DNA of 64,000 bases from Kibdelosporangium sp. MJ126-NF4 (GCF_000826545.1 NZ_CDME01000008.1:1409707-1473706), one strand, 5' to 3'. Counted from the first letter of the stretch, positions 49,539-58,797 are shown. Translations and numbers: made by a program. The notes: generated by a model from the letters alone, not told the origin.

Positions 49539-50924
49539 GTGGCATCGCCGGACACCCTCAGACAGGCTCTCCCGTCACCTCGCGCCCTGCGAGCCCGCCG
49601 TCTGGCGCTGTTCGGGTCGGTCGCCTCGGCGTCCCTGCTCTACGGCTACGACCTCGGCATGATGGCCGGGGCGATCCTGTTCATCCAGCGCGAACTGGCG
49701 CTGGCGCCGGACATGGTCGGCCTCGTGATCAGCATCGTGGCTGCGGGGACGGTGAGCGGCATGCTGTTCGTCGGCCGGATCAGCGACCGGTTCGGCCGCC
49801 GCCCCACCCTGATCGGCGGAGCGGCGCTGCTCGGACTGTCCTCTTTGGGCATGGCCCTCTCGCAGGGACCCGTCCAGCTCGTCGCGTGCCGTGTCGTGAT
49901 GGGTCTCGGTCTGGCGGCCATCACCACCGTGGTCCCCACCTACCTGGCGGAACTCGCGCCGACAGCCAAACGCGGCGCGGTCACCTCCCTGCACCAGCTC
50001 ATGCTCGCGTTCGGCACGCTGATCGCGTTCGGGATCGGGTATCTGCTCGCCGAACAGGGCGCGTGGCGCGTCATCATCGGAGTCAGCGCCGGTATCGCGG
50101 TGCTGGTGATCATCGCAGTCCGGATGCAACCGGAAAGCCCTCGCTGGCTGCTGCGCAACGGCGAACGGGAACGAGCCCGGCGAGGTCTCGCCATCAGCGC
50201 CCCCGACGAGGCCGACGCGGTCATCGCGCAGGTGACCGGCGAGTCCGATGCGAACAAACCCGGCCGTGCCAAGCTGTCCGAGCTGTTGCGGCACCGCGGC
50301 TTGCGGCGCGTGCTGCTGCTCGGCTGCACAATGGCCGCGCTGCAGCAGCTGATCGGCATCAACACGATCGTCTACTACGCGCCGAAGATCATGCAGGCGG
50401 CCGGTTTCGGCCAGTCCACCGCGATCCTCAACAGCGTCGGCCTCGGCGTGCTCTCGGTTGTGGCCACCCTGCTCGAAGCGAAAGTCGTCGACCGCGTCGG
50501 ACGCAGGGCGCTGCTGCTGCTCGGCGCCGGGCTGATGGTCGGCAGCATGCTCGCGCTCGGACTGGTCTTCCTCACCGGCACCCACGAACTGCCCATCGGC
50601 AAAGCACTCGCGATCATCGCGCTCGCCGTGTTCAAGTTCGCGTTCTCACTGAGCTGGGGCCCGCTGCTGTGGGTGACCCTGCCCGAGATCTTCCCACTAC
50701 GCCACCGCGGCGCCGGAGTCAGCTTCGCCGCACTGTGCGGCCAGGTCGCCCAGTTCCTGGTCACGTTGATGTTCCCGATCATGCTCGCCGTCGGCGCGTC
50801 GATCAGCTTCTTCGTCTTCGGGTTCGTCGGCATCATCGCCTTCGTCTTCGCCGCGACCCTGCTCAGCGAGATGTCCCGGCGCAGCCTGGAAACCATCGAG
50901 AAAGACGTCATGCCCAACCAGTGA
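49539..50924 (+). CDS. sugar porter (SP) family MFS symporter
   Basis: 461 residues from GTG 49539, 6 nt after AAGGAG. Sugar porter signatures: 'FGSVASASLLYGYDLGMMAGAILFI', 'GRISDRFGRRPTLIGGAALL', 'YLAELAPTAKRGAVTSLHQLMLAFGTLIA', 'PESPRWLLRNGERERARRGL', 'QLIGINTIVYYAPKIMQ' and 'VDRVGRRALLLLGA'. It probably imports the monosaccharide consumed by the adjacent operon by proton symport. The GH5 gene follows after 26 nt, so oligosaccharide cleavage and uptake may be co-expressed. Confidence 0.93.
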   Translation: MASPDTLRQALPSPRALRARRLALFGSVASASLLYGYDLGMMAGAILFIQRELALAPDMVGLVISIVAAGTVSGMLFVGRISDRFGRRPTLIGGAALLGLSSLGMALSQGPVQLVACRVVMGLGLAAITTVVPTYLAELAPTAKRGAVTSLHQLMLAFGTLIAFGIGYLLAEQGAWRVIIGVSAGIAVLVIIAVRMQPESPRWLLRNGERERARRGLAISAPDEADAVIAQVTGESDANKPGRAKLSELLRHRGLRRVLLLGCTMAALQQLIGINTIVYYAPKIMQAAGFGQSTAILNSVGLGVLSVVATLLEAKVVDRVGRRALLLLGAGLMVGSMLALGLVFLTGTHELPIGKALAIIALAVFKFAFSLSWGPLLWVTLPEIFPLRHRGAGVSFAALCGQVAQFLVTLMFPIMLAVGASISFFVFGFVGIIAFVFAATLLSEMSRRSLETIEKDVMPNQ

Positions 50925-50950
50925 TCACCGAATACAGAGAGGTATTCACC

Positions 50951-52099
50951 GTGACGAGACGACTCATCACGCGGACCACGGCCGGTCTGGCGGTAGTCCT
51001 GCTCACCGCCTCCGTTACCACTGTGCAGGTAGCCGCGTCACCCGCGGCCGGTCCTGTCATTGACGTACAAGGCAACCACCTCACCTTGGACGGTCGGCCA
51101 TGGCGGCCGCGTGGCATCAACCTGGTCGGCTTACTCGCTCCGAACCCGGACACCGCCGGTGACCGCTACAAATACGCCGCCAAGCACTTCAGCAAAGAGG
51201 AACTGGACACCGTCCGCACCCGCTTCGGCGCCGACTCGATCCGGTTCCAGGTCAGTGTCGGCGGACTCGACCCGCAGTCCACTGTCTACGACCCGGCGTA
51301 CCTCCAACGACTCACCGAAGGCGTCAACCTCGCACTGAGTAAGGACTTCAAAGTGCTGCTCAGCATGCAACACCAAGAGGGCTCGCAAACACCCGGCGTC
51401 AACCAGTGGCCGTCCGAAGTGGCGGTGCGGGCCTGGAAGAAACTCGCCCCCGTGTTCAAGAACAACCGCTCGGTCATGTACGAGCTGTACAACGAGCCAG
51501 GCGGCCCGTGGGACCTGTGGCGCAACGGCGGCACGGTCCCGCAGGAACACGGCGGCGGCACCTCCGTCGGACACCAGCGCTTGGTCGACACCGTCAGAGC
51601 GACCGGAGCGCAGAACCTCCTCATCGCCGAGGGCGCCTACGTCGGTAAAAACCTCGAAGGACTGCCGGAGTACGCGCTGAACGACCCGCTCAACCGACTC
51701 GCGTACGGAATCCACGCCTACCACGGCGACCGCCCAGCGCTGAGCACCGCGGACGGCATCGAGCGCGCATGGGGACCCGCAGCCGCCCAGTACGCCGTGG
51801 TCAACACCGAATGGTCCTCGGGCGGCACCAAATCGCACTGCCTGCCGAACGAACCGGAGGTGTCCGACATCCTGTTCGACTTCTTCGACCGGTACCAGAT
51901 CGGCTCGTTCGGCTGGGCCGCCGACGTCCCAGGTTCGATCACCATGCCGGAGGCCTCGAACACCGGCCAGTGGATCTACAAACCCAACACCTTCACGAAC
52001 TTCCGGTGCGATTCGGACGGAACCGGAGACCTGACCAAGGGCTCCGGCCAGTTCATCATCGACCGCTTCAAGCAGCAGGCCGCGACCACGACCCGCTGA
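50951..52099 (+). CDS. secreted glycoside hydrolase family 5 (cellulase-type)
   Basis: 382 residues from GTG 50951; the frame is open upstream inside the transporter gene but the signal peptide (RRLITRTTAGLAVVLLTASV) starts here. GH5 landmarks: 'HLTLDGRPWRPRGINLVGLL', 'RSVMYELYNEPGGPW' (acid/base Glu), 'LAYGIHAYHGDRP' and 'YAVVNTEWSSGG' (nucleophile Glu), then 'IGSFGWAADVPG'. It would cut beta-1,4- or related glucans/mannans outside the cell and possibly feed the transporter encoded 26 nt upstream. The exact substrate is open. Confidence 0.88.
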   Translation: MTRRLITRTTAGLAVVLLTASVTTVQVAASPAAGPVIDVQGNHLTLDGRPWRPRGINLVGLLAPNPDTAGDRYKYAAKHFSKEELDTVRTRFGADSIRFQVSVGGLDPQSTVYDPAYLQRLTEGVNLALSKDFKVLLSMQHQEGSQTPGVNQWPSEVAVRAWKKLAPVFKNNRSVMYELYNEPGGPWDLWRNGGTVPQEHGGGTSVGHQRLVDTVRATGAQNLLIAEGAYVGKNLEGLPEYALNDPLNRLAYGIHAYHGDRPALSTADGIERAWGPAAAQYAVVNTEWSSGGTKSHCLPNEPEVSDILFDFFDRYQIGSFGWAADVPGSITMPEASNTGQWIYKPNTFTNFRCDSDGTGDLTKGSGQFIIDRFKQQAATTTR

Positions 52100-52175
52100 C
52101 CACCGTTCTCCACGGGCGGCCGTGCAGGACAAGCCAAGCGCGCGGCCACCCGTGGAGCACCGTTGGGGTTATGTG

Positions 52176-53816
52176 TTACCGCCGCCCGCAGCGGCTCAGA
52201 TCGACCTCGGCGACCGCGCCACGCGCCACCGTGACCTGCACCTGCATCGTCCGCCCGCCGGGCCGATGACACGTCAGCGTCCACGACTCGTTCAGGTGCT
52301 TCTGCAGGTACTGGCTGGGCCGCAGCGACGGGTTGACGTGCCAGTCGAACTTCCCGTCCCGGTCCACACTCAACGTGGACCGCAACCCGTACGGGAAGGG
52401 CGTGATCAGGCCGGTGCTGCCGTCCGGGTTGGTCACCGGGGAGGTGTCCAACGTGAAGTTCTTCTGCACGGTCAGCTTCGCCCCGCGCGGCGCCTTGCCG
52501 GTGATGACCGAGTGCTTGGCAGGGTCGGCCGCGGCCTCGAACGCGGTCAGGAACGCCGCCCTGGCACTGGAACCCGGGTAGGCGCCGGTGCCGAAGTACT
52601 GGTCGATCACGAACGGGTAAGGCGGGTGGAACCCACGGCCGCCCGGGGTGTGCTCGAACGTGAACGCGAACGTCCCGGCCGAGTAGTACGCGGTCTCCTC
52701 GGTCGTGCCGCTGGCCACGTAGTAGATCTCCGGCCACGGCCCGGCCGGCCACTTCATGTCCGCACCCAGCGCCTGGGCGAGCGCGTCGTACGGGCCCTCG
52801 TCGGCCGGACGGGGCTCGTTGGGCGCACTGGGTACGCGCAGCACACGGGCATCCGGCGTGTGGTTGCTGATCGCGACCGTCACCTGCTTGGCACTGATCA
52901 GCTCCCGGATGTTGCGGATTTCCGGCTCGGAGAACGGCGCCTGGCCACGGTAGTTGCTGGCGAGACCGCTCGCGCCCGCGCCGGGCCCGCCCCAGAACGC
53001 GCCGTAGTTGCGGTTGAGGTCCACGCCCTTGTCGAAGTTCGCCGGGTCGGCGCACTCCACCCAGGTCGGCCGCTGCCCGTCGGTCACCCGGCAGTTCTTG
53101 CGCTTCTGCTCCTGCACCAGGCTGCGGGACATGTCGAACCCGTCCGGGTTCACGATCGGCACGACGATCAGCCGGGACCGGTCCAGCAGCGAGGTGATCC
53201 GCGGGTCGACGCGGTCGTTCTTCAGCACGTCCCAGACGAACTCCATGGTCAGTTCGACCGTCGGCCACTCCCGGGAGTGGTGCAGGCCGGTCATCAGGAA
53301 CACCGGCTTGCCGTCGTCGGCGTGCACGTCGTGGGTGATCTCCAGGCCCCAGACGGTCTGGTCCAGCAGCGACCGGTTCGGCAGTGCGAACCGCTTGACC
53401 CGGTCCGGATACGCCCTGGCCAGGCGCATCAGCTCGGTGTTGGTCTCGCTCAGCGTCCGGTAGGACACGCGGCCGGTGGGCAACGGCGACGCGGCGAGCG
53501 ACCGGGCCCGCGCCTCCTCGGCCTGCCGGGCCGCACGGTTGCGGGCGGTCACATCGGCGACCAGAACCTGCGGGGCGAACCCGGCGCCCCGCAACTTGGC
53601 CTCGTCGCGGGCACCGTGCAGCATGATGTTGATCGAGGTGCCCTCGGTGTCCATCAGATCGAGGTCCAGACCGATCAGCTTGACCTGCAGGGCTTTCGTC
53701 GGTGCGGTCACGCGCACGATGCTGACCACGTCGTCCGGTTTCGCCTGCACCGGCACCCCGGCGAGGCCCACGGCCAGCACAGCCGCGGCGGTCAGGGACA
53801 GGAATCTTCGTAACAT
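52176..53816 (-). CDS. secreted M14 zinc carboxypeptidase under a glycine riboswitch
   Basis: 546 residues from ATG 53816. Signal peptide (RRFLSLTAAAVLAVGLAGVP). M14 catalytic domain: Zn ligands in 'MTGLHHSREWPTVELTMEF' (HxxE) and 'AISNHTPDAR', substrate-binding 'NPDGFDMSRS' and 'DLNRNYGAFWGG', and catalytic Glu in 'FTFEHTPGGRG'. The C-terminal about 120 residues are a beta-rich extension. It releases C-terminal amino acids from peptides outside the cell. A tandem glycine riboswitch occupies 53898-54075 of its leader, an unusual target for this RNA. A 7-bp inverted repeat near 53837-53856 lies between riboswitch and start. Confidence 0.92.
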   Translation of the reverse strand: MLRRFLSLTAAAVLAVGLAGVPVQAKPDDVVSIVRVTAPTKALQVKLIGLDLDLMDTEGTSINIMLHGARDEAKLRGAGFAPQVLVADVTARNRAARQAEEARARSLAASPLPTGRVSYRTLSETNTELMRLARAYPDRVKRFALPNRSLLDQTVWGLEITHDVHADDGKPVFLMTGLHHSREWPTVELTMEFVWDVLKNDRVDPRITSLLDRSRLIVVPIVNPDGFDMSRSLVQEQKRKNCRVTDGQRPTWVECADPANFDKGVDLNRNYGAFWGGPGAGASGLASNYRGQAPFSEPEIRNIRELISAKQVTVAISNHTPDARVLRVPSAPNEPRPADEGPYDALAQALGADMKWPAGPWPEIYYVASGTTEETAYYSAGTFAFTFEHTPGGRGFHPPYPFVIDQYFGTGAYPGSSARAAFLTAFEAAADPAKHSVITGKAPRGAKLTVQKNFTLDTSPVTNPDGSTGLITPFPYGLRSTLSVDRDGKFDWHVNPSLRPSQYLQKHLNESWTLTCHRPGGRTMQVQVTVARGAVAEVDLSRCGRR

Positions 53817-53897
53817 CTGGCACCCTTCGGCTAGGGCGCACGCGGAGACCTCCTCCGCGCCGCGACACTGCAACGCGTTGGTCGGCCTCCCCCTCTG

Positions 53898-54075
53898 TCA
53901 TCGGTACCTGAGAGCTTCGCCCCCGGTCGGGGACTTGCACCTTCGGTGAGGCGGCGAGCGCCTGCTTTCCAGAGTCGCCTGGCCCGTGCGGTACGGGGAC
54001 CTGAGAGTTTGTCGGAGAGGAGTTGCTCCTTCGGTGCCCCACACTGGGTTGATGTGGGTGCTCTCCCGCACGAGA
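53898..54075 (-). promoter_or_regulatory. tandem glycine riboswitch
   Basis: Read on the minus strand, the 5' aptamer has GGGAGAGCAC (54067-54058), GCACCGAAGG (54037-54028) and CTCTCAGGT (54007-53999). The 3' aptamer follows with ACTCTGGAAAGCAGG (about 53976-53962), CACCGAAGG (53948-53940) and CTCTCAGGTA (53914-53905), then 'CCGATGACAGAGGGGGAGG'. These are the conserved elements of actinobacterial two-aptamer glycine riboswitches. It is oriented toward the M14 carboxypeptidase gene, whose ATG is about 80 nt further on. Such RNAs usually turn on glycine cleavage genes when glycine is high. Confidence 0.93.
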
Positions 54076-54188
54076 TCATCGGCCTTGCGTGAGGGACTAT
54101 CGCCGATGATCATCGCACTGTCAACGGCCGTTCGGCCCGGGCCGTCCGGGCGAACCGGGTGCGCTCCCACGGCCGGACGACCTCTGAC

Positions 54189-55757
54189 TCAGGTCAGCCG
54201 CAACACCACAGGGCGGCCCGTGATCTCGACCGATCCGCCTGGCGGCTCCGGCCGACGTTCCCCGTCGATGACCTCGACCGCCTCCACACCCTGGGGCGAC
54301 GTGAGCGGGACGGCCGGGCCGTCGGTCCACACGATCTGGAACCGGGTGCCGTCCTTCGTGAAGCCGCACTGCCACACGTGGTCGGGCAGGCCGAGCTTGG
54401 CCCCGTAGCCGCAGAACGTGTTCCGCGCTCCTCTCAGCCACGACCCGAGCTCGTCGACGTGCCGGGCGGCACGGGTCGGGGTGCCCCCGCTGGGCTGCAG
54501 CACGATCGGGATCCGGTCGCTGCCCCAGTTGTAGAAGTACACCCGTGTGTACTCGGCGTAGAGGCTGACCAGGTAGAAACGCACCGCGTGGTCGGCGGCG
54601 AGCTCGGGGTCCAGCCGCTCCTCCACCCCGGTGGCGAAGCCCTGCCCCATGTTCCACCTCGGCATCTTCGGCACGCCCGCGCGGTAGAGCGTCCTGTCGA
54701 TCTCCGTGGCGAGCTTGAGCATCCGCTCCGGCGGGTCGGCTGACCAGCGCTGGTGCAGCTTCACGCCCAGCACGTCGCAGTGCTGGTAGCCGCCCAGCTC
54801 CGCGAACCGCTCCTGCCACCGCAGAGCTTGTGGCTCCCACAGCTCGGCCATGCCGGGACACACGACCTCGGCGGCGGGATCAGCCGCCTTGATCACGCGG
54901 GCCGCCCGCTCGGTCATCGCGACCATGGTTTCCACCGACCCGCTGTAGCCCCGTTGGTGGTTGGCCGCGTCCCACAGTTCGTACGCGTCGATCCGGCCCC
55001 GGTAGACGCGCGCCAGTTCCCCGACGAACCGGTCCCAGTCGTCGAGGTCGTCCGGCGGTGACGTCCGGGAGCCGTCGCCGAACACGGTCTCCGGTCCGTT
55101 GGGGCTCGCCCACGCCGGTGTGCCGCCCAGGGTGAACAGCACCGGCACGCCCGCTTCCCGCGCCGGCTCGACCAGCCGGTCCAGCCGGAACCACTCGAAC
55201 CGGCCGCGCTCCGGCTCGAGCTTCTCCCACCGCGTGCCCGAGTTCCACAGCCGCACCGCTCCCACCCCGAACCCCGGCATCTCCCGTGCCGTGGAGTTCT
55301 TCGTGACACCGACGAACTCCCGGCCGACACCGATGGGTTTGTCGGTCCACATCGGCACCGGGCTCGCACCGGTCTGCCGCACCGTCGGCGTCACCGGACG
55401 GCTGGCCGCGACCAGGCCCAACGTCAGCAACACGACCGCCGCGACGCCGACCGGGGTCCGCCACCCGAAGGACCGGCGACCCGGCGTGCCGACCGTGGGT
55501 TCCGGCTCCGGCCGCACCAGCGCGAACATCCACAACCTGCGCAGCTCGGCCAGTTCCTCCCCGCTGGCCCCGCACGCCCTGCCGAACCGATTGACCAGCA
55601 GGAACTCCGCGGGCACCCCGGCACCGGTGCAGTAGCGGTGCAGCGTCGAGCTGGACACCCCGCAACGCTTGCCCAGTGCTTGATAGCTGCGGCCGCTGCG
55701 CTCTTTGAGCGCGCGCAGCCGTTCCGCGAAATCGGCCTGGTACGTCGTTCGCCCCAT
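54189..55757 (-). CDS. membrane-anchored HTH protein with extracellular glycosidase-like domain lacking catalytic Glu
   Basis: 522 residues from ATG 55757; the frame is open to 55844 but the HTH starts here. Residues 8-60 are an XRE-like HTH ('LRALKERSGRSYQALGKRCGVSSSTLHRYC'). A single membrane helix follows at about 101-118 (TPVGVAAVVLLTLGLVAA). From about 140 there is a TIM-barrel glycosidase (GH39/GH5-like): 'VGAVRLWNSGTRWEKLEPERGRFEWFRLDRLV', 'VLFTLGGTPAWAS' and 'IDAYELWDAANHQRGYSGS'. The acid/base site, normally ELWNEPN, reads ELWDAAN (Glu to Ala264), and the usual nucleophile motif (W-x-T-E) is replaced by 'MPRWNMGQGF'. This suggests a sensor that binds carbohydrate outside and signals to DNA inside. 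Confidence 0.85.
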   Translation of the reverse strand: MGRTTYQADFAERLRALKERSGRSYQALGKRCGVSSSTLHRYCTGAGVPAEFLLVNRFGRACGASGEELAELRRLWMFALVRPEPEPTVGTPGRRSFGWRTPVGVAAVVLLTLGLVAASRPVTPTVRQTGASPVPMWTDKPIGVGREFVGVTKNSTAREMPGFGVGAVRLWNSGTRWEKLEPERGRFEWFRLDRLVEPAREAGVPVLFTLGGTPAWASPNGPETVFGDGSRTSPPDDLDDWDRFVGELARVYRGRIDAYELWDAANHQRGYSGSVETMVAMTERAARVIKAADPAAEVVCPGMAELWEPQALRWQERFAELGGYQHCDVLGVKLHQRWSADPPERMLKLATEIDRTLYRAGVPKMPRWNMGQGFATGVEERLDPELAADHAVRFYLVSLYAEYTRVYFYNWGSDRIPIVLQPSGGTPTRAARHVDELGSWLRGARNTFCGYGAKLGLPDHVWQCGFTKDGTRFQIVWTDGPAVPLTSPQGVEAVEVIDGERRPEPPGGSVEITGRPVVLRLT

Positions 55758-55885
55758 CTTTTCTCCCCTCGAACGTTCCACTCCCCGTTCGACGGGGTAC
55801 CCATTCGCGCAGGTGGCACACGACTTTTCGGCCCACCGTCCCAAACGCTTGCCCAGCCTGCGCCGGGACGGGCGCAGTGGGGCTT

Positions 55886-57010
55886 ATGCATCTGCGAAAA
55901 ATCGCCGCCGCGGCCATCGCCGGGTTGCTCGTCCTCACCGGCACCGCCGCGGCCGCACCACGCGAACTGACCAGTCAAACCGTGTTCAACAATCCACGCG
56001 GCGACGGCGCGGACAGGATCGTCAAACACCTGGTGGAGATGATCCACGGTGCCAAGAAGGGCTCCAGCATCGTCGCCGCCGCCATGGTGTTCGAGGACCG
56101 CCGGGTCATCGAAGCCCTCCTCAACGCCTCCAGGAGCGGCATCCGCGTCACGGTGATCTACGACGCGGCCAACGACGACGCGGACAAGCTGCTCGAAAAG
56201 CTGAAGGAGGCAGGCAACGGGTCACGCGCTGTCGTCTGCACAGATGACAGCAGCAACGCCTGCATCGGACGTGGCCGCATGCACAGCAAGTTCTTCCTGT
56301 TCTCCGAGACACTCGGCGCCAAGAACGTCGTTTCGGTCGGCACCGCGAACCTCAACGACGAGTCGGCGAAGAACTCGTTCAACTCCTGGTACACCGAGAC
56401 GAACAACGAGGGCCTCTACAAGTACTACGGCGGGTACGTGGAGGATCTCCTCGCCGAGAACCGGGACAACAACTACTACGACCACCGCAAGCCGCGCGAG
56501 TTCGAGGGGATCAAGGCCTACTTCTACCCGCGTGACGACGGCGGCGACACCTTCGCCAACACGTTGCGCGCGGTGAAGTGCGACGGTGGTACCAAGATCC
56601 GGATCGCCAACTACTCGTTCAGCCGGAAGGCGGTCGCCGAGGAGTTGCTGCGGCTCGCCGAGGCCAAGTGCGAGATCGAGATCATCGTCGCGAAGTTCCA
56701 CGAGACGGCGTGCAAGATGCTCGTGGGGCACAAGAACGTCCGGGCGTGGGGTTTCGGATTCCTGCAGCCCTACGTCCACGAGAAGAACCTGATGATCCAG
56801 GGCCACTACAGCGGCGCGGCGAACCAGCGGGTGGTGTGGACCGGTAGCCACAACCTCAACACCAACTCGCTCAGCCTGAACGACGAGACCGTCCTCAGGA
56901 TCATGAACAGGCCGTCCGCGTACGCGAGCTTCGTCGCCAACTTCGAGACGATCAAGAAGCGGGCGGTGGAGCGCGACCGCGGCAACTGCCCATGGGGCAT
57001 GGAACTGTGA
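55886..57010 (+). CDS. secreted phospholipase D-family protein
   Basis: About 374 residues from ATG 55886 (or GTG 55877) with a signal peptide (MHLRKIAAAAIAGLLVLTG). Two HKD motifs of the PLD superfamily are visible: 'GRMHSKFFLFSETLGAKNVVSVGTANLND' and 'YVHEKNLMIQGHYSGAANQRVVWTGSHNLNTNSL'. The first half has 'SSIVAAAMVFEDRRVIEALLNASRSGIRVTVIYD'. Activity could be on phospholipids or nucleic acids; secretion favours a phosphodiesterase/nuclease or lipase role. It is divergent from the membrane HTH-glycosidase gene and ends before a strong hairpin. Confidence 0.88.
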   Translation: MHLRKIAAAAIAGLLVLTGTAAAAPRELTSQTVFNNPRGDGADRIVKHLVEMIHGAKKGSSIVAAAMVFEDRRVIEALLNASRSGIRVTVIYDAANDDADKLLEKLKEAGNGSRAVVCTDDSSNACIGRGRMHSKFFLFSETLGAKNVVSVGTANLNDESAKNSFNSWYTETNNEGLYKYYGGYVEDLLAENRDNNYYDHRKPREFEGIKAYFYPRDDGGDTFANTLRAVKCDGGTKIRIANYSFSRKAVAEELLRLAEAKCEIEIIVAKFHETACKMLVGHKNVRAWGFGFLQPYVHEKNLMIQGHYSGAANQRVVWTGSHNLNTNSLSLNDETVLRIMNRPSAYASFVANFETIKKRAVERDRGNCPWGMEL

Positions 57011-57029
57011 CCTCGCACCGGGGGCTGGG

Positions 57030-57056
57030 TGGTGGCGGCCGTCGTGGCCGCCACCA
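57030..57056 (+). terminator. 11-bp hairpin terminator after the PLD gene
   Basis: Perfect 11-bp inverted repeat (57030-57040 with 57046-57056) closing a 5-nt loop, followed by CTTTG, 20 nt after the stop. A second, weaker hairpin lies at about 57070-57092. Confidence 0.7.
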
Positions 57057-57171
57057 CTTTGTCCTGCTGGGTGGCGCTGACGCCACCAGGATGGTGGTAT
57101 TGGCTCTGTTGTCAGGAATTTCGGCCCTGGCCTAGCGTCTCCCGGACTGATCCGAGCCAAGGGGGCCGCTC

Positions 57172-58797
57172 GTGAACAACGACAAACCGATAATTCGGCG
57201 GCGCGGGTTTCTCTGGCTGGGTGCGGCGGTACCGCTGCTGACCGCAGTCCCGGGCACCGCGGACGCCAATGCCGATGCCGGACCGGAATCCCTGGTGGAA
57301 CTGGGTATCGAGGAGCTTCGCGGCCGGATGGTTGGCGGCCTGCTCGACGCTCGCACCCTGACGGCGTTCCACCTGCGGCGGATCGAGCGGATGAACCTGC
57401 GCGGACCCGCGTTGCGCGCGGTGATCGAGACCAACCCGGGCGCGATGGCGGAGGCCGAACGTCTTGACCGGGAACGCCGAGCCGGCCGCGTCCGGGGACC
57501 GTTCCATGGCATCCCGGTGTTGGTGAAGGACCTGTTCGACACCGCGGACCGGATGCACACCACCGCCGGGTCGCTGGCGTTGCTGGGGTCCCGACCCAGC
57601 CACGACTCGACCGCGGCGGCTCGGCTGCGCGCGGCGGGCGCGGTGCTGTTGGGCAAAGCGAACATGAGCGAGTGGGCTGGCGGAATGTCACTGGTGGGCA
57701 GTGGCGGCTTGAGCGCCCGTGGCGGCCAGGGCCGCAATCCATATCGGCTCGACCGGTCGCCGGGCGACTCCAGTTCCGGCACTGGCAGCGCGGTGGCCGC
57801 GAGTCTGTGCACAGCCGGGCTGGGAACCGAGACGAACGGTTCGATCCTCGGCCCGTCCTCTCTCAACGGTGTGGTCGGGATCAAACCCACGGTCGGCCTG
57901 ACCAGCCGCGCCGGTGTCATTCCCGGTTCACCCAGCATGGACAGCGTCGGCCCGATCGCACGGAGCGTCACCGACGCGGCGATCGTCCTCGGCGTGCTCG
58001 CCGGACCTGATCCGCGCGACCCGGCCACGGCAGCAGGTGGCGGACACGTGCACGCCGACTACACCCGGTTCCTCGATCCGAACGGGCTGCGCGGCGCACG
58101 GATCGGCATACCGCGAACCGTGTACTACGGCTACAGCCGCCACGCGGACGCCATTTCCGAGCGCGCGATCGAGGTGCTCCGGACAGCCGGGGCCGTGATC
58201 GTGGACCCCGCGGACATCCCGACCGCCGAGCAGATTGAGAACACCGACGCACTGGCGACCGTGCAGGTGTACGAGGTCAAGAACGCACTGAACGCATACC
58301 TGCGCACGACGCCAGGAGACCATCCGCCAGACCTTGCCGGGATCATCGATTTCAACATCCGTAACGCCGATCGGGAACTGCGATACTTTCCGCAGGACGC
58401 TTTGGAAGCGGTCCAGCGCATGGGTGGCTCGTTGGACGACCCGGTCTATCAGCGAGCCCTGCGGACGATGCGTGACCTCTCCCGCCAGCAGGGCATCGAC
58501 GCCGTCCTCACCCAGCACCGCCTTGACGCTCTGGTCATGCCGACCGAACCACCCGCGGGCAAGATCGACCTGATCAACGGCGACACCTATCTGGGCGGCA
58601 GCTCGACTCCGGCCGCGCTCGCCGGCTACCCCGCGATCACCGTGCCCGCCGGATTCGCCGACGGACTCCCGGTCGGGATCACCTTCATGGGCACCGCGTG
58701 GAGCGAACCCACACTCATCCGGCTCGCCTACGCCTACGAGCAGGCGGCCCGGACCCGGCGCCCACCGACCTACCAAGCAGGCGACCCCGAACACTGA
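57172..58797 (+). CDS. secreted amidase (amidase signature family)
   Basis: 541 residues from GTG 57172. N-terminal RRRGFLWLGAAVPLLTAV looks like a signal peptide, possibly Tat. The amidase signature triad is visible: Lys119 in 'GIPVLVKDLFDT', the Ser pair region in 'RSPGDSSSGTGSAVAAS' and the nucleophile region 'LGTETNGSILGPSSLNGVVGIKP' (Ser224). C-terminal 'YPAITVPAGFADGLPVGITFMGTAWSEPTLIRLAYAYEQA' is family-typical. It hydrolyses amides; a secreted form may act on peptides, ureas or N-acyl compounds. Confidence 0.92.
   Translation: MNNDKPIIRRRGFLWLGAAVPLLTAVPGTADANADAGPESLVELGIEELRGRMVGGLLDARTLTAFHLRRIERMNLRGPALRAVIETNPGAMAEAERLDRERRAGRVRGPFHGIPVLVKDLFDTADRMHTTAGSLALLGSRPSHDSTAAARLRAAGAVLLGKANMSEWAGGMSLVGSGGLSARGGQGRNPYRLDRSPGDSSSGTGSAVAASLCTAGLGTETNGSILGPSSLNGVVGIKPTVGLTSRAGVIPGSPSMDSVGPIARSVTDAAIVLGVLAGPDPRDPATAAGGGHVHADYTRFLDPNGLRGARIGIPRTVYYGYSRHADAISERAIEVLRTAGAVIVDPADIPTAEQIENTDALATVQVYEVKNALNAYLRTTPGDHPPDLAGIIDFNIRNADRELRYFPQDALEAVQRMGGSLDDPVYQRALRTMRDLSRQQGIDAVLTQHRLDALVMPTEPPAGKIDLINGDTYLGGSSTPAALAGYPAITVPAGFADGLPVGITFMGTAWSEPTLIRLAYAYEQAARTRRPPTYQAGDPEH

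Noticed and set aside
49502..52099. One 865-codon frame spanning transporter and GH5 genes
   Set aside because: The first half is antiparallel in meaning to the MFS frame; the real GH5 gene starts at GTG 50951 with its signal peptide.
54189..55757. Annotation as an active beta-xylosidase/cellulase
   Set aside because: The acid/base position is alanine and no nucleophile motif is visible; the N-terminal HTH and membrane helix indicate a regulator.
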